64,000 bases of DNA from Agarophyton chilense (Eukaryota > Rhodophyta > Florideophyceae > Gracilariales > Gracilariaceae). Of this stretch, positions 9,888 through 22,477 are shown piece by piece. The DNA lies in contig JARGXX010000071.1 in the NCBI GenBank assembly GCA_030374765.1, forward strand, positions 868,001 to 932,000. Direction: 5' to 3'. Each line of letters opens with the position of its first letter. Position 1 is the stretch's first letter. Under the pieces are notes generated by a model that was not told the DNA's origin, made no database searches, and saw only the letters and a program-made list of their open reading frames with translations. The position numbers and the translations under genes were made by a program.

Positions 9888-11552
9888 TCAGCTCGCAATG
9901 CCAATGGCCGCCGCCGCCTCTCGCCTTCTCCGCACGCCACGCTCAAAGTGTGCAAACGCGTCGCGCACGCGCGGCGTCATCCACTGAGACACCGACGCGT
10001 CGCCCCCTTCCTCCTTTTCCCCCCCCGTCTTCTCCCCCGCCTTCTCCCCTGCCTTCTCCCCCGCCTTCTCCCCCGCCTTCTCCCCCGCCTTCTCCCCCGC
10101 CTTCGCCCCCGTCTTCGATGCCCTTGCCGTCGTCGCCGGGCTGCGGAAGTTTAGGCGCACGCCCACGACCCAGCCGCAGCGCGCGCAGCGCGGTCGCAGT
10201 TCGGCGCGTAGCGTGGCACCGCGTAGAAGAAGCGCGTGCTGTCCGCGACCGAACGCGCTACCGTCGCCCACAATGTTAGCCCCGCTCTCCACAAATGAAA
10301 AGTTCCAACCCGCCGCCATGCGGCACGAACACGGCTCCCTCGTCAGATACACCAATGCCGACACGTCCCACGCGCGGAACGCTTCATTACGACAGCTCAC
10401 GTCCACGTACGCGAACAGTGAGAATGGTTCCTTTTGCGCCTCGCGTCCTTCATCCACGCCGCCCGCCGTGTAGACGCGAACTAGCACGTGGATCGTGCCT
10501 AGCTCCCGCTCCACGTGCCGTTGGAACTTCTTGTACGACCGCGCTGCCTTGAGCGTTATGGACGAGCTGGATACCTTGAAGCGCCCACGCACGTCGAAGC
10601 CTTCTTCATTGCTCCGTTGCACCTGTCTGTTTCTTGCGTTGAGACACAGAAGTCTCCATGCGCGTTGCGGCCACTTGCGTGCTGCGTCACTGCGCAGCGC
10701 CTTGCCAAACGCCGTGCTTTCCCAGTCAAAAAAGTTAAGCATTTGTACAATGTCTTCGTCGCTCGCGTCTCCTTCCACATCGCTGAACAGAATGTTCAGC
10801 AACACTTCGGTTTGATCCTCCTCACTCGTGTGTACAATGTACTTGACGCAAGCTGCGAGCATTCCCCACGAGAAGAACGACTTCCAGATGTTTCTGCCTC
10901 CAATCTTCCAGTTTGTCTCCCTCAGACGCGCCGCGATAGATTCAAAACAAAGCGAGAAATGTAACGCGAAGAATTTGCGGAACGCAAACGGTGGTTGTAT
11001 GATAGCTACTACCCCTAACCATTCTGACACAACCTCCCTCCCTTTCCATTTGCACGACAGCTCGATCCACATAAAACATGCGTACATCAGCTCTGTCATT
11101 TCGAAACGGTGTGCAACCATCAAAAGTTCACTGTTTACTTTGTCCAGCGTCAAAGGCAGACAATAAAGATATCTTCGAATCATCGTCCACACTTCAAATG
11201 AATCGTGCATCACCACCGTATTGCTGTTTGCTTCTTTAAAACCACATGTCACCAGGTTCTTCAGAGCTCCTCCGCATGAAATCAACACTGAGCGATGTAC
11301 GGTAAAATGCTTCACGCCGTTTTCGCTCTCTGCAAATTCAAACCTCACCAATGAATCAGTCTCTACCTGTGCCAGTTGTGCGCACTTCTGTTCCAAACAT
11401 TCCCTCGTTGGAACCAGCAAGCCATGATCAATATACCACAGCTCCAAAGGAAAATGGCACACCAAATTTTTCATCCCCGGGTATACGTTTTGTGAATCGC
11501 TGCCATTGGAGACTCTTGTAGCGTGCTGTTGCACAGGCATGTTGTACAACAT
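9888..11552 (-). CDS. BTB/POZ domain protein
   Basis: A 554-residue protein with a BTB fold at about residues 65-165: FTVHRSVLISC, then the core strand and helix pattern and a VAHRFEMTELMYAC block typical of the end of BTB domains. A BACK-like helical region follows. The C-terminal third (about 320-480) looks like a beta-rich domain that I do not recognise; it is followed by a Gly-Glu-Lys-Ala repeat (about 490-515) and a short basic end. BTB proteins often act as substrate adaptors of CUL3 ubiquitin ligases, but nothing here names a substrate. The gene reads in the same direction as the zinc finger gene downstream. ATGs at codons 5 and 27 are alternative starts. Confidence 0.75.
   Translation of the reverse strand: MLYNMPVQQHATRVSNGSDSQNVYPGMKNLVCHFPLELWYIDHGLLVPTRECLEQKCAQLAQVETDSLVRFEFAESENGVKHFTVHRSVLISCGGALKNLVTCGFKEANSNTVVMHDSFEVWTMIRRYLYCLPLTLDKVNSELLMVAHRFEMTELMYACFMWIELSCKWKGREVVSEWLGVVAIIQPPFAFRKFFALHFSLCFESIAARLRETNWKIGGRNIWKSFFSWGMLAACVKYIVHTSEEDQTEVLLNILFSDVEGDASDEDIVQMLNFFDWESTAFGKALRSDAARKWPQRAWRLLCLNARNRQVQRSNEEGFDVRGRFKVSSSSITLKAARSYKKFQRHVERELGTIHVLVRVYTAGGVDEGREAQKEPFSLFAYVDVSCRNEAFRAWDVSALVYLTREPCSCRMAAGWNFSFVESGANIVGDGSAFGRGQHALLLRGATLRAELRPRCARCGWVVGVRLNFRSPATTARASKTGAKAGEKAGEKAGEKAGEKAGEKAGEKTGGEKEEGGDASVSQWMTPRVRDAFAHFERGVRRRREAAAAIGIAS
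10029..10112 (-). repeat. 12-bp coding minisatellite
   Basis: Six near-identical 12-bp units (CTTCTCCCCCGC on the + strand) and a seventh diverged one encode the Gly-Glu-Lys-Ala repeat near the C terminus of the BTB protein. The unit length keeps frame, so copy number can change without breaking the gene. Confidence 0.9.
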
Positions 11553-14500
11553 GGTTCAACGATCTCTTTTCAGTTCATCGCTCTGCCGTTCAGTGAGCCG
11601 ATAGCGCTGGGAGACGTTCATTCTTCCCTCAGTACAGTTGAACCAAATGTGTGTGTTGTTCAGAACTCTCTTCGACTGACAGATATGATAATCAAATTGG
11701 CGGCATCGTGGCCAATTCACTCGTCTCACGGAGCCACGAATGCATCACATTTTGTACGCCACCAGCATCACGAGCAGTACAGACATGACCAATTCTATAC
11801 TCGTATCATGCTGCAGACTTTTTTGAGCGCAAGGTCAGCTTGGCTTTGCTGTTTGGTCCTCGGTACTCCTCGTGGGTGGTGTCCATGCAACATTCATCGA
11901 TCATGAATAAAAACAACCTGACGAGGTTATTGGGATCTCCAGAAGACGTGGAGCCTATAATACTTGTTGTCGCACTGTAAACCTCTGGACCCATCGGTGC
12001 GCCCGCTGGTTGGTTAAAGTTGTTATTCCTCCGACTCGTGTCCCAGCGATGTGTGCGCCAGAGATGGTTTTGTAGAAATCAATTTTCATCATCTTGAATA
12101 CAGAAGAACGTTACATGTTTCCGTCTCTGCTTTATCCTGTTTTCTTTTTGGTCGCTTTGTCCAGTCCCTTACACGAAAAGCAGGAGATTCTATTGCCACA
12201 GATTGCGCAACCTCATGTCGATATTTTCCGAAGGCACGGGCGCTGCTCTATATTCTGTTCTGAATTAACCCAGGTTTTTATTCTCATTGCCACATCAAAT
12301 ACTATTCGGGCGGGCGCTGTTTGTTGTTAACATTTAAAGGTCTGCAGCTTACGGTGAACTGTCCTTTAAAACTCCTAGAATGAATCTGGATGTCCTCTAT
12401 TTTTCTGACTTGACTGAATTTTTAATCCTGACGAAAAGTTGTCTTTTGCCTCTGCTGGAATCTAAAATCAAGAATTCATCTCGCTCCATTCGTCCGTATC
12501 TTATTTGTAGATTCGATAAAAGCCCAAACGCACTACGTGAAAGGAGAGCTACCATTGGTATTCCGCGCATCAATTTAAAAAAACGCGAAACTAACTACAA
12601 ACTACATGTTTGTAAAGATATACTGATATTATGAAGTTTGAAGTATCAAATGAAAGCTTGTGAAAAGCTTTGGAAGAATTGAAACATTCGCTGTTTTCAT
12701 GCTCTTTGAAGCACTGACTCTTTCACGAGGGTTTCGAGCTACAGAGCTCTCTTTGATAAATTATTGAGGCAATACTGTCGAAATGTTCCCCCAGAATATG
12801 TATCTTGCATTATTTGAGCGATAATAGGGCATATTCTGGAATTTCAAAATGATTTTCGTGTAACATGTTCAAGATTCAAAGAAAAGATGTATAAAATGCA
12901 GACAATCTCCAGAATACACTAAACTGTCGCGTATCAACGATGAAGGAGCAATAACCAGTGATGCGTTCAATCCGATTTCTCGGAGATTCTTGATCGTCAT
13001 AGAAACCATGCAATGTACCAAGTATTGCTCACAACAGTCAAATTTAAACTTTATAAGAAAGAGACCCCAAATGCAGGATTTGGCTTTCCATAAGAATCTT
13101 TCTTGCAATCAACCAGAAAGGATTCATGATCACTATACGAACATTGGACAGCTCTTGAACCAGTTTGAAATTCCGAAGGCTACGATTCACATATAAAAGC
13201 AATATAGCTGCCATGTAGAAGAAGAAACGAGACCCGGGATCGCAGTCCTCCCATGGCATTCAATTGCGATACAATCGATTTCAACCCAGGCCTGGCTTAA
13301 ACACTTCATCGGCTAAAACAGTGAGCCTGCAGGTTGTTTTTCACATACCCAGTTCTCTCTTTTTTGGTTTTGTGGATAGCTGACTTGGAGATTGCGAAAC
13401 CTTTTAGGAAACGCTTCTCGGTGACACTTCAACCCCAAAGGTTTCTTCTTTATGTCAGCGTGTTGCGATTATAAGAAATGAAAATGGATTATGAAACTTT
13501 GGAAAAATCGTGAGGCTGTCGCACATGTTGGGCTCCACCACAAGCTCTACCTAATTAGCGTCGTTTGACATTTGCCTGACTTCTTCGCTGAGAATCGACC
13601 TCAGTTTTCATATCGAAGCATTGTAGATTACTTGAGTTTTTGGCGCATGCAAGTTCAAGATATTCCAGATGAATCTATCTCTCCGACGATTTTGCTTCTT
13701 CCCGACTCCTGCTCCCTCATATCTACCCACAGCCTAAATGCTTCAGAACGACACCCGATAGTCTTTCTGTTTTCTTTACAGTAAAATTGATTTTGCCTCT
13801 CCATTCAGCTTTGCTCGGTGATTATATCGAATCAAAGAATCGACTAAAAAGACCGATCAACTTTATTCATCCGAAGCTAAAATATATCAGTCGGTGTATT
13901 TTCTACACAACCAATTTTCGATTTAAAAAATGAGCAAAAGCTGTGCATTCTTCCTTCAATGCTTCAACTGCTCAATTCATTTCACCTCTGAACAAATACA
14001 GGAGCGCAATTTTTCATAAGCTTCTTCTTCAGTTTTTTATGGAACTGTTAGTATGGAGCACTCAAGAAAATGTTGTCTGCTGCCGTTGACAAAAAAAATC
14101 ACCGCAAGAAGACATGGAAAACTATATTTTCCATTCTTTTTTTCTTTCTTTTCTATCTCAATATATATTTTTTCTTACAATTCTTTTTTCTTCTTGGTAT
14201 TCTTTTCTATGCTTTTCTTTACGTTGTAACGGTTGTAAAAAAACGTTGTGCGGTTGTCTCCTGTACTTTCGCACATTCGACCATTGGATGAAAGCGTACA
14301 GGAAAGCATTTGCCGAGCACTTGGCTTTACATCTTTCTGTATCAGACATCAAAAGAATGAATCTGAACAAGGTGAATCAGATTCGATACTTGGATGGAAA
14401 ACAACCATCTCATGGCACAGAAACGTTTAGGAAGTGACGCGGGAGTTGCATCGAGAAGTGGAGCGTATGAGGCACCGAAGCATTTATGACTCAGGAGACC

Positions 14501-16516
14501 AGACAAGGAGATGGCAAAGCATCATTTCGTAAGAATGAGGTGGACAGGATAGACCAGTATGACTACCCGAATAGGTTTCACGTTCTTCACAGACACTTGA
14601 CGAAACCGGCAAGATCGTACTCGGTCGTTTGGTTATTGGGAATATGGAAGCTATGGCCAGAAGTGGGTTCAATTTGATTTGATAGGGGTGTTAGTTCGTC
14701 GAAACAATCCTGCAATTGATTTCAATATTTCCCGCTCACAGGAATCCAGATTGGCATTGTTTTCGAAAACGCAATCTCAATAGCAATCTCTGGTACAATT
14801 CAAACTTCTTTGAAAGGATTCATTCGAGTGCTATCACAACGTGCAAACAGCAATGGCACTTGCGTGGGTCGAAATGAAATAGTAGCGAAGGTTATGTTGT
14901 GGTAGTGATTACCAAATCTCTTTCGATCTGAATGCAATCCTGGTATCATTTTGCTTTCTGATTGCGATTCCGTCAAAGATGGAAGGAAGGAAGAAAGAAG
15001 GGTGTAAAGAAGGATGGGGTTGGCGCTGAGAAAAAAAATCTGTGACTGATACAGTCGAGTAAAAAAAAGAGGGAGAGATTGAAGAGAGATGACGGTGTTG
15101 TGCCAAGTCTTGTCCGGGATTTCGTCGCAACGACTCGCCAACCCGTGCTTCGAAATTTCTTCGATGAGTCGACAACCTTTATGCCAAATGGACTGTTTTC
15201 TTTCACTTTTGCCACCGGCCCAGCGTACTGAGACACACGTTCACCCAAGGAGCTTTGGCTAGAATCAAGCATGTAAAAGGCACCGTTCTTGCTCGGCCAA
15301 AACGCACCAAACAATAGTTAATGTTGGAGGATGGGAGAGAATGCAAATTGGAGTGGTGATTAGATGCTTGGTTAAAAAGTTCATAATACTCAGAGGAACA
15401 ACAGAAGGAGACTGAAATTGTTGGCGTATCGAGAACGAGGACATTAAAAAATGTAAATGTTTGACAGTGTCTATCGATAGGAACGGCAGAAAAGAAGATG
15501 TGGGTATGGGCGAATTTATAGTTTAGAATGAATGAGGGAATCTAGATCGTACGGGCTGAATTCTTTCGATTTGAGCTGGAAGATGGAGAGTGGTTTGTGA
15601 CAGAACTTCTCTCCTTTATGATAGTCTTACGCTCCTGATTTTGAAACGAGATGGAAAGTATCCTTGACCTTTTTTTTCTCAGCCTAGGCCAAAAACGTTA
15701 ATGGGACCATTGCTTACTTATACTAAGGAATTGACTTGCCTGTGTTTTCCATCTCCGGTAGCTCGTCTTGATATCAGTATATCCAAAAGTTCTCTCATTA
15801 AACGATACGCTGAATCTATTAGAGATCTTGTAAAGGTATGGAAAACGTGGCCTATCCTATTTTTTCTTCAAATCGTTTTGCACCAGCAGAATTGTACGAT
15901 CATAAAGAGTTCTTCCTTGAAAAGTACGCTCTTGTCCACAACGAGACGGGTGGAAGGGTCTTTCGTCGATAAAGAGTCCATTTGGGGATCCACAACCATG
16001 ACGACGACTACGATGAACTACGGTTGAAGAGTTTTCTACTTTTTCACATCTTGCAGTTTCGTCTCTTGATAGCCGTAGTTTTGTTCCACTCGTCATTTCA
16101 CGTCGAAGATCTTAACACGCTGCTCAGTTTCTGAAGGTTTAGATCAGACTTCAGGAAGAAAGGCTTGCGGTCTATGCCTTTTTTGATTTTTCTCGATGTT
16201 TCTGGACATGGTAATATTAAATTGCACAACTTTAGTTGAAAGAAAGGAGAGATAAGAATAAGGAATACAACACATAAGATTCTGATGGTGAAACTGCTCT
16301 CATTTTCATGTATATCCTGCGACGTTGTGCATGCGAAGCAACGCTGGAGGCAAGGAAGCCGAGATTTTAATCATGAACACTGATTCCTACTTAAGTTGAA
16401 CGCGGATTTATCCGCAAAAGTTCGTCAGCCTATCAAATGCATCTTGCTAGGGCAGATCTTGCAAGCCGTCCTTGTTCCGCAAGCACGCACGAAGCAAGGT
16501 GCACGGTAATTTTCAT
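11553..16516. other. Five-kilobase stretch without a recognised gene
   Basis: AT-richer than the flanking genes, with many short frames on both strands and none that matches a family. The best protein-like piece is on the minus strand at about 15070-15314 (residues such as GAFWPSKNGAFYMLDSS and KENSPFGIKVV), which could be an exon or a remnant. A pyrimidine-rich stretch at 14110-14220 encodes only Phe/Leu runs. I see no terminal repeats, transposase or RNA gene. Confidence 0.45.
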
Positions 16517-17688
16517 CTATTCTGGGTGACCCCACACCACGCTAGAGTGCAGGTAGAACTCGTTTCCGGGATAGATGGGCATTCCCTCTACACCATCTGA
16601 GGGGTTTTCATTGAAATGCCTCACGAATCCATTCTTGGCCAATAACTCTCGGATTTCATCCTTCGTCGATGTTGGGATTTCAATAGAGATAACGTTCACC
16701 TTCACTTTGTCGAAGTCAAAGCTGTTCAACACTGTGAGCTCATGTCCTTCTACATCCAAGTTGAGATAGTCAACCTCTTTCACTCCATATCTTTCCAGCT
16801 GTGGCATGATGTTTACGCATCTCTTTTTCACGACTGCTCCAGCCCGTTCTTGAATGATTTTACCTTGACGATGGGTGGAAACCACCCCACTACCTGGACC
16901 AGACAACGCAAACTCCACTGTTACACCGTCCTTATCACTTACACATGTCGGTATCAAAGCGCAAGAGCGTTCACGATGGATCCTTTCGTAGTACTTCGAA
17001 TTCGCTTCAATGCAAATACCTCTCCATGACAAGCATCTGTCCAAAAAGTATGTATTTGATATTCCAATTGGACTGCACTCAAGTGGATGAACAGAACAGA
17101 TTTAGAGCTGTATAGGTCAGAATGAGAATGAGTCGCTGTTGGAACAGAATGTGGGAAAACTGGCACTACGTACTCGTTCGTAGCAATATCCAGATATACC
17201 CCCGGTCTGTTGAGCTTTGAGAAATGCCTTGTGTACAGGTAGTAATCTTCTCCATACTGGGAGAACATCATTGCTCGGTTGGGATTACATTTCGGAGTGC
17301 CCTTGATATCCGAAGCCGTTGAGCAGTTCTTCCTCAATGGTTGCGGAAACTTGAAAATCTCACTGCAGAATTTGGGGAGCTCTTCGTTTTCCCAGTCCAA
17401 TCTGTTGCGCAGAGCCGGTGCGTCTAACGGGCTCTCCAACGTGTTATTAGACGGACGAACTGTCTTGTAACTATTCGACAACACAAATCCAGCCGATACG
17501 CAGAACACGAAAAGATTCAAGACAACCAAGGCAGTCCATTTTCCACAGCCACGAACTGTCATCTTGCGCTTTGTTTTCCCGAAAAGGCTTTTGGCAGCGG
17601 GTGTCGTAGATAACGGAAAGACTTGGACTCGACCCCTAGGAAACCTGTCCATGTGCTCAAAAAGCTGACCGGGTTTTGGAGAGGACAT
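16517..17688 (-). CDS. FkbM family methyltransferase, type II membrane protein
   Basis: Two exons, 17688-17174 and 17072-16517, joined over a 101-nt GT-AG intron (17073-17173) give 356 residues. The splice joins ATNGA... cleanly so that the family block YLDIATNDP (165-173) is formed, with SNTYFLDRCLSWRGICIEAN after it. A single membrane segment lies at about 50-71 after a basic N terminus, so this is probably a type II protein of the Golgi or ER with the catalytic part in the lumen. Other family signs are SQYGEDYYL (143-151) and YLNLDVEGHE in the second exon, an SAM-dependent O-methyltransferase signature. The acceptor is unknown; sugar methylation of the sulfated wall galactans of red algae is a reasonable guess, not shown by the sequence. 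Confidence 0.85.
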
Positions 17689-19016
17689 GTTGAGGTGATA
17701 TCGAGTGCTTGGCGTCCAATTCGACTTATTGTTGATTTCAAAGAAGGGTTGTGTGGCTTATCGAAGAAGTTCAAGAAAAGGAGCACTCTTTATCCTTAAG
17801 AACGCTCACTTGGGTTCGAAGTGAGTGTAATTGTGCGGCAGAAAATGAAAAGTGCTCCGTGTTGATACCGACAATGGACGCCTGTGCGCTAGACGGGGTT
17901 TTTTGCTGGGTTTCCAGTTTCGCAACACCTTGAAGATACAGCAGTGTTCCCACCATCCACGATATAATAAGGAAAATAAGCTTTAGATGCTCATCGGAAC
18001 TATTGTCAGTTTCTCTACATGAGTTCCAAACCCAATTCCCTTCGTGAAAGTTTAAGTTTAAAATACTCGTTCAAGCGAACCTCACATTTTCCCGCTCCGT
18101 GTTCAGCACAGCTGTGTAAGCGTGATGGATACAAATGAATCAAATCAGACTCGAAGGTCATTCGAGTCGCACCGTTGTGATACTATATGATAATGATGCC
18201 AGGGTTTTTCCTTGGGCTTCGCTTCGCAATATATGCATGTTCGTACAGTATTGGCTCAACAATCTCAGCGTGGCTCAACCTCAGCTCACAAATGACGCAT
18301 CATGGGTACCGTAATCCTTGTACAGAAGGGAAATTGTACACGCAACAAGGTCGTGAATTTAACAACATGAATATACTTAAAGCAGGATGCTTGCCGCAGT
18401 TTGGCGAAAAAGTGGAGGAAGCTTTCATTCGCTCTTGCGTTTGTTAGCAGAAGATATTTGTTTGGAGGAAGGCGTATATGATGATATGTCCAAGTACATG
18501 AGCCCCTCTCATGAACACACGAGGTTACTTCTGACACCTGATTCACTCTACGGTTAGTCGTGTGGCTCCCAAATATATAAAGCGTCGATATTTCTCTAGA
18601 AGACCGCAGGGAATCTCCGCTTTCAAGGCACAAGCTTTGGATGGGATACACGCTCTTGGACATAGAGTTAATCTCTAATTTTGTGCATTGCAGCGGCTCC
18701 AAAAAAGAGGTGCGTCTTTTGTGAAGCTCTCATCGAGACATGTGATTGCTTCATGGAGAAACGTGTAGTTGTCAACACATTGTCATGCGAAAAGGGCGAC
18801 CGTGCGGTGCAGGACGAAAATCAAATCGCAAGGTATGTTTGGCTCTTGACAGCCTGTTAGAGGGGGCCTGCGATTCTCTCAATCGCTACAGCTTTGGTTC
18901 CTATCGTGGGACTGTGAAGTGCTGAAAGTCATATAAGTGGTCGTTCTAGAATCATACCATCTGTGAATCTTAAAGAGCCATAGACATTGTTTCTATTTGT
19001 AGAGGCTTGCATATAA
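17689..19016. other. Intergenic stretch, no gene seen
   Basis: About 1.3 kb between the starts of the FkbM gene and the end of the PNUTS-like gene. Only short unrelated frames are open. It must hold the FkbM promoter, but no clear TATA box was found next to the start. Confidence 0.45.
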
Positions 19017-21161
19017 TTAATTATGTGCAAACATGCAAGCGTTCCCATCTCGACATCCTTGTTTTGTGCCAAAGTACTTACAACGTTTTCTTTGCTTCAT
19101 TGATTTTGGCTTTGGACGCATTAAGCTGTCGACCCTTCCGTTAGTGAGAGGGCCCCTTCGATTGGGGATGTTGGGCATTCCCATGTCCTGTCCTGGTCCT
19201 GGGCCATTTATTGGCATAGCGCCAGGGTGCATAGGGAGAGGCATACCCATTGGCGGCATACCCATTGCTATCGGTATACCAAATCCTAGAGGCAGCATAT
19301 TAGGTGGCATATTGGGTGGCATACCAAGCGGTGGAGGGTGGAGGGGTGGCATCGGAAACGGCATCCCCTCCATGGGCCCCGGGTGTTGCATTCCCTGGAC
19401 AAATGATGGTGGTTTCATTTGTGGCCCGTGATTCATCGCGTGTGGAGGCTCCACTTGCCCTGGAGGCCGAGGTGGGGATCTGTTGCGCTGAATATTAGCA
19501 TTGAGACGATCCGCATGAACTTCGTAGCCAGATGATTCTGTAGACCGTGCATCGCGGCTCTGAGAATCGTTCTGGGAACCATAGACGTGACGATTATTGC
19601 TCTGTTGCTGTTCATAGCCAGAGCCCTGGTGACTACCTTGGTTTTGGTTCGAGGCGCCAGATTTAGGCTTCAGTACTCCAGACTCGTTAATGACGGCCAA
19701 AATGCGTTGGAGCCCTGCAGCATTGACTCCCAGAATAGGGTTATGATAGTTGTTTGTTGCCCGGGTTCCCTCGCTGTAGTTAGGCTGAGAAGCGCGATCC
19801 TCAGTTTCTGATGCCGTGTTGTGTGAGGCGTAGGTTTGGTTACCGCTGTTTCCCAGATTTATGGCATTTCCATACGTCCCGGGATTCCGACTCCCTTGGA
19901 GCGACGAAGCTGGTGGGCCGAAGAATTCTCGTGCATCTTGATGAGAGTTGTATTGTGCAGGCTGCGACGCGGAATTTCCTTCCTCTTTGCTGCTTCCGTC
20001 TGAAAGGGGAATGACGGAAACTTCAGCAAAATGAGAACCATGCGAACTTTGATTCCCTAAAATCGGTGACTGTGGAGTTGTGCGATTTGGGTCGTCAAGA
20101 TTCATAAAAGAGGGTTGGTCGTCTTCGATTATATTGTAGTCTTCTATCTCAGCAGGGTCCTTTCGACATTCTGCTGGTAATACAATTGCTAACGGGCGCC
20201 GCCACTTTAGCACAGGAGTCATCGAATCAAGTCTCCTCTTCAATTCCTCGCGTGTACGTCTCGCACGCTCCAGTTCCATTTCATGCTCACGCTTTCGTGC
20301 CTCCTCAAAAGTAGAAACTCTTGGCTTGCTTCGAATCTGAATTGCACCCTTAGCACCCTTATCGTCCACTTCACCACCGCTCTGTGGTTGAGCCTCAGCT
20401 TGCTGCGCAGCCTGGAACATTTGCAGTGTGTTCGGTGCAAACGGCAGGGTAATCTGGAATTCTGGGTCCCATGACTTGATGAGTTGAGCACGGGTGTCGA
20501 TGAAGTGAACTTCCTCGAGATTGTCGGGCGTAGCCCAGGAAATCTTCCTCCGTTTTTTCTTTTTGTCGGGCTTTGGAGAGCCTTTGTCCTTGGCCAAAGT
20601 GTCGGACGATTCCGTGTCACCATGCTCTGTTTTGGCAGCAGTTTGTGTGGGTGCATTTCGCAAAACCACGTCCTCAACCTTTTTACTAACGAGCATTGGG
20701 ACGGATGGAGTTTGTTGTTTTGGTTGCAGCAGCTCTGGCGGGGAGCGAGCGGCATCCACAGGGCTGCTGCGCAATATCGAGGGCACGGCACCGCGTGCGC
20801 TTGACAGCAGTGGTTCGCCAGACGGTTTAATAACCGCGGATAGGTTTGAGGTGGGCGGCGGGAGCGTTGGCACGGAACGCGCCGTGGTTAAGTTGTTTTC
20901 CAAGCGCTTGTGTTCCTGTTCCGTGGCAGTGGATTCGACATGAATGAGCTTTTGCCGTTTATTTGTTGAGTGCGTCTGTTGGGCGGCTGGATTGACTGGC
21001 GAAGCAAGAGGCGGATCAGTTCGTTTTCTGTGCGGTGCAGAGCGGAAGATTATTTTGCGATTCGAATCCGGACAAAGAAATGAGGGGGTTAGAGATTTGC
21101 ACCGAGGTGAACAAGGCACAAAGCGACGTGATCGGGGCTAAAAAACTTACGTTGATAAAAG

Positions 21162-21196
<35 letters not shown>

Positions 21197-21860
21197 GATG
21201 AGGAGACTCGTGCGTAGTTGGGGTAATTTGGTTGGGTTGAGGGTCAACGGCGTTGTTGATTGGGACGACAGAGTGCTCGGTGGGTGGGGTGGCATCGAGT
21301 GGTGCAGGGGCGGGGGGAGGTGACGAAGATTGAGGTGTGAGCGCAACAGGTAGAGAAGGGTGTTGCGAAAGGGTTGGTGGAGGTTGGGTGGATTTTGGGC
21401 TCGGGGCAACCAGGGCGGCAGAGGCGGGTGGGGTGGAAACGGGCGACGACTCGGAAGTGGAGGCGGTGTGGAGAGCGGAGAGTGGCGGATCGGCAGGACT
21501 GGGTGGGTGAGACGGGTGGGCGAGGGATGGGGGTGTTGTGGGGAGCGTCGACAGCGAAGGTGAGGTAGTTGACGAGGGAAGTTGGGGGTGGGCCATGGGC
21601 ATTGTGGGGGGCAAAAAGTGGGTCGACATGGGTTGGGCAACAGGCTGCACTTGGGCTGTTTGCTGGTGGAGATGGGGTGGGGAGGTGACAGTGGGGGGAG
21701 CAGCAGCAGAGTGTGGAAAGAGGTTTTCAGCAGGTGGCACGGCTCCGATGGCGGTGGTGGGAGTGAGGGGTCTGATCGGTTGTAGATGGGGTGGGGTGTC
21801 GGGAGCAGGCGGGAAGTGGGGGGTTTGAAAGATGGATTGGCGATGCGGAGTGTCTGCCAT
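19017..21860 (-). CDS. PNUTS-like PP1-binding nuclear protein with CCCH finger
   Basis: Exons 21860-21151 and 21027-19017 with a 123-nt intron (donor GTAAGT; CTAAC branch-like site; the acceptor is the first AG after it) give 906 residues. The order is: Pro/Ser/Thr-rich N terminus, poly-Gln run just before the splice, a basic patch followed by KISW (398-401), which fits the RVxF-type PP1 docking motif and the KTVTW site of PNUTS, a helical Arg/Glu-rich part, a long Gln/Asn/Ser region, a Met-Pro-rich stretch, and a C-terminal CCCH finger (C886, C895, C901, H905). This is the plan of PNUTS/PPP1R10, which targets PP1 to RNA polymerase II at termination. The TFIIS-like N-terminal domain of animal PNUTS is not seen, so orthology is inferred. 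A start at 21995 is possible, but the ATG at 21860 has the better context (AACAATGG). Confidence 0.65.
21161..21197 (-). repeat. CAA triplet repeat (poly-Gln)
   Basis: About twelve CAA codons in a row, written as GTT on the + strand, encode the poly-glutamine run of the PNUTS-like protein a few codons before its splice donor. Confidence 0.9.
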
Positions 21861-22477
21861 TGTTTGGGAAGGTAGAGGTAGAAAGGGGGGGGAGGGGGGA
21901 GTACTGGTTGGGAGCGCACGGAAGGAATGGGAGGTGAGACACTGGGTCGTAAGCAGGGTGCGTTGTGTTTCTACTCGACCTGGACGCAACGACAACTGCA
22001 GAGAGTAAAGGAAATGCTACGGGACGAAAGAGATACTCGAGAGGCGAAGGGAGTGATAAGGCGGGATGGTGCGTGAAGACTACTGGCCACAGCGACGAAA
22101 TTGGAGCGTTACAAGCGAAGGCGCAACAACGACAGAGCCGCAAGAGCAACAGCAAGCGCACCAGAAGGCGCTCCCACACACACACACACGACACACGCGA
22201 GTGGCAAAACAACAGCAACAAGCTCGGTGGGTGACGAGCGCGCGCGCGACGACGAGGGTGCGAACAAACGCGTCCGGACGCGCACTATCGTCGCACCTAC
22301 AAGCACCAGGGGCACGCCGAGCCAAGTGCGAGAAGGTCAAAAGCTGAGGCGGAGCGCTAGAAGCGAAGGCCGTGTGTGAGACACAGTTGCACGGCACGCA
22401 CGCGTCGCACGTTCCCGCGCCGCAGCAGCACACCACTGCATGCGTGTTGGTTGCGTGCTGTTGCGTCAGCACAGCCA

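Noticed and set aside
20240-20791. 183-codon minus frame inside the PNUTS-like gene
   Set aside because: It is an alternative frame of a real exon with no domain of its own.
21053-21072. TTCGAATCC word resembling a tRNA T-loop
   Set aside because: It lies inside the PNUTS intron and no cloverleaf forms around it.
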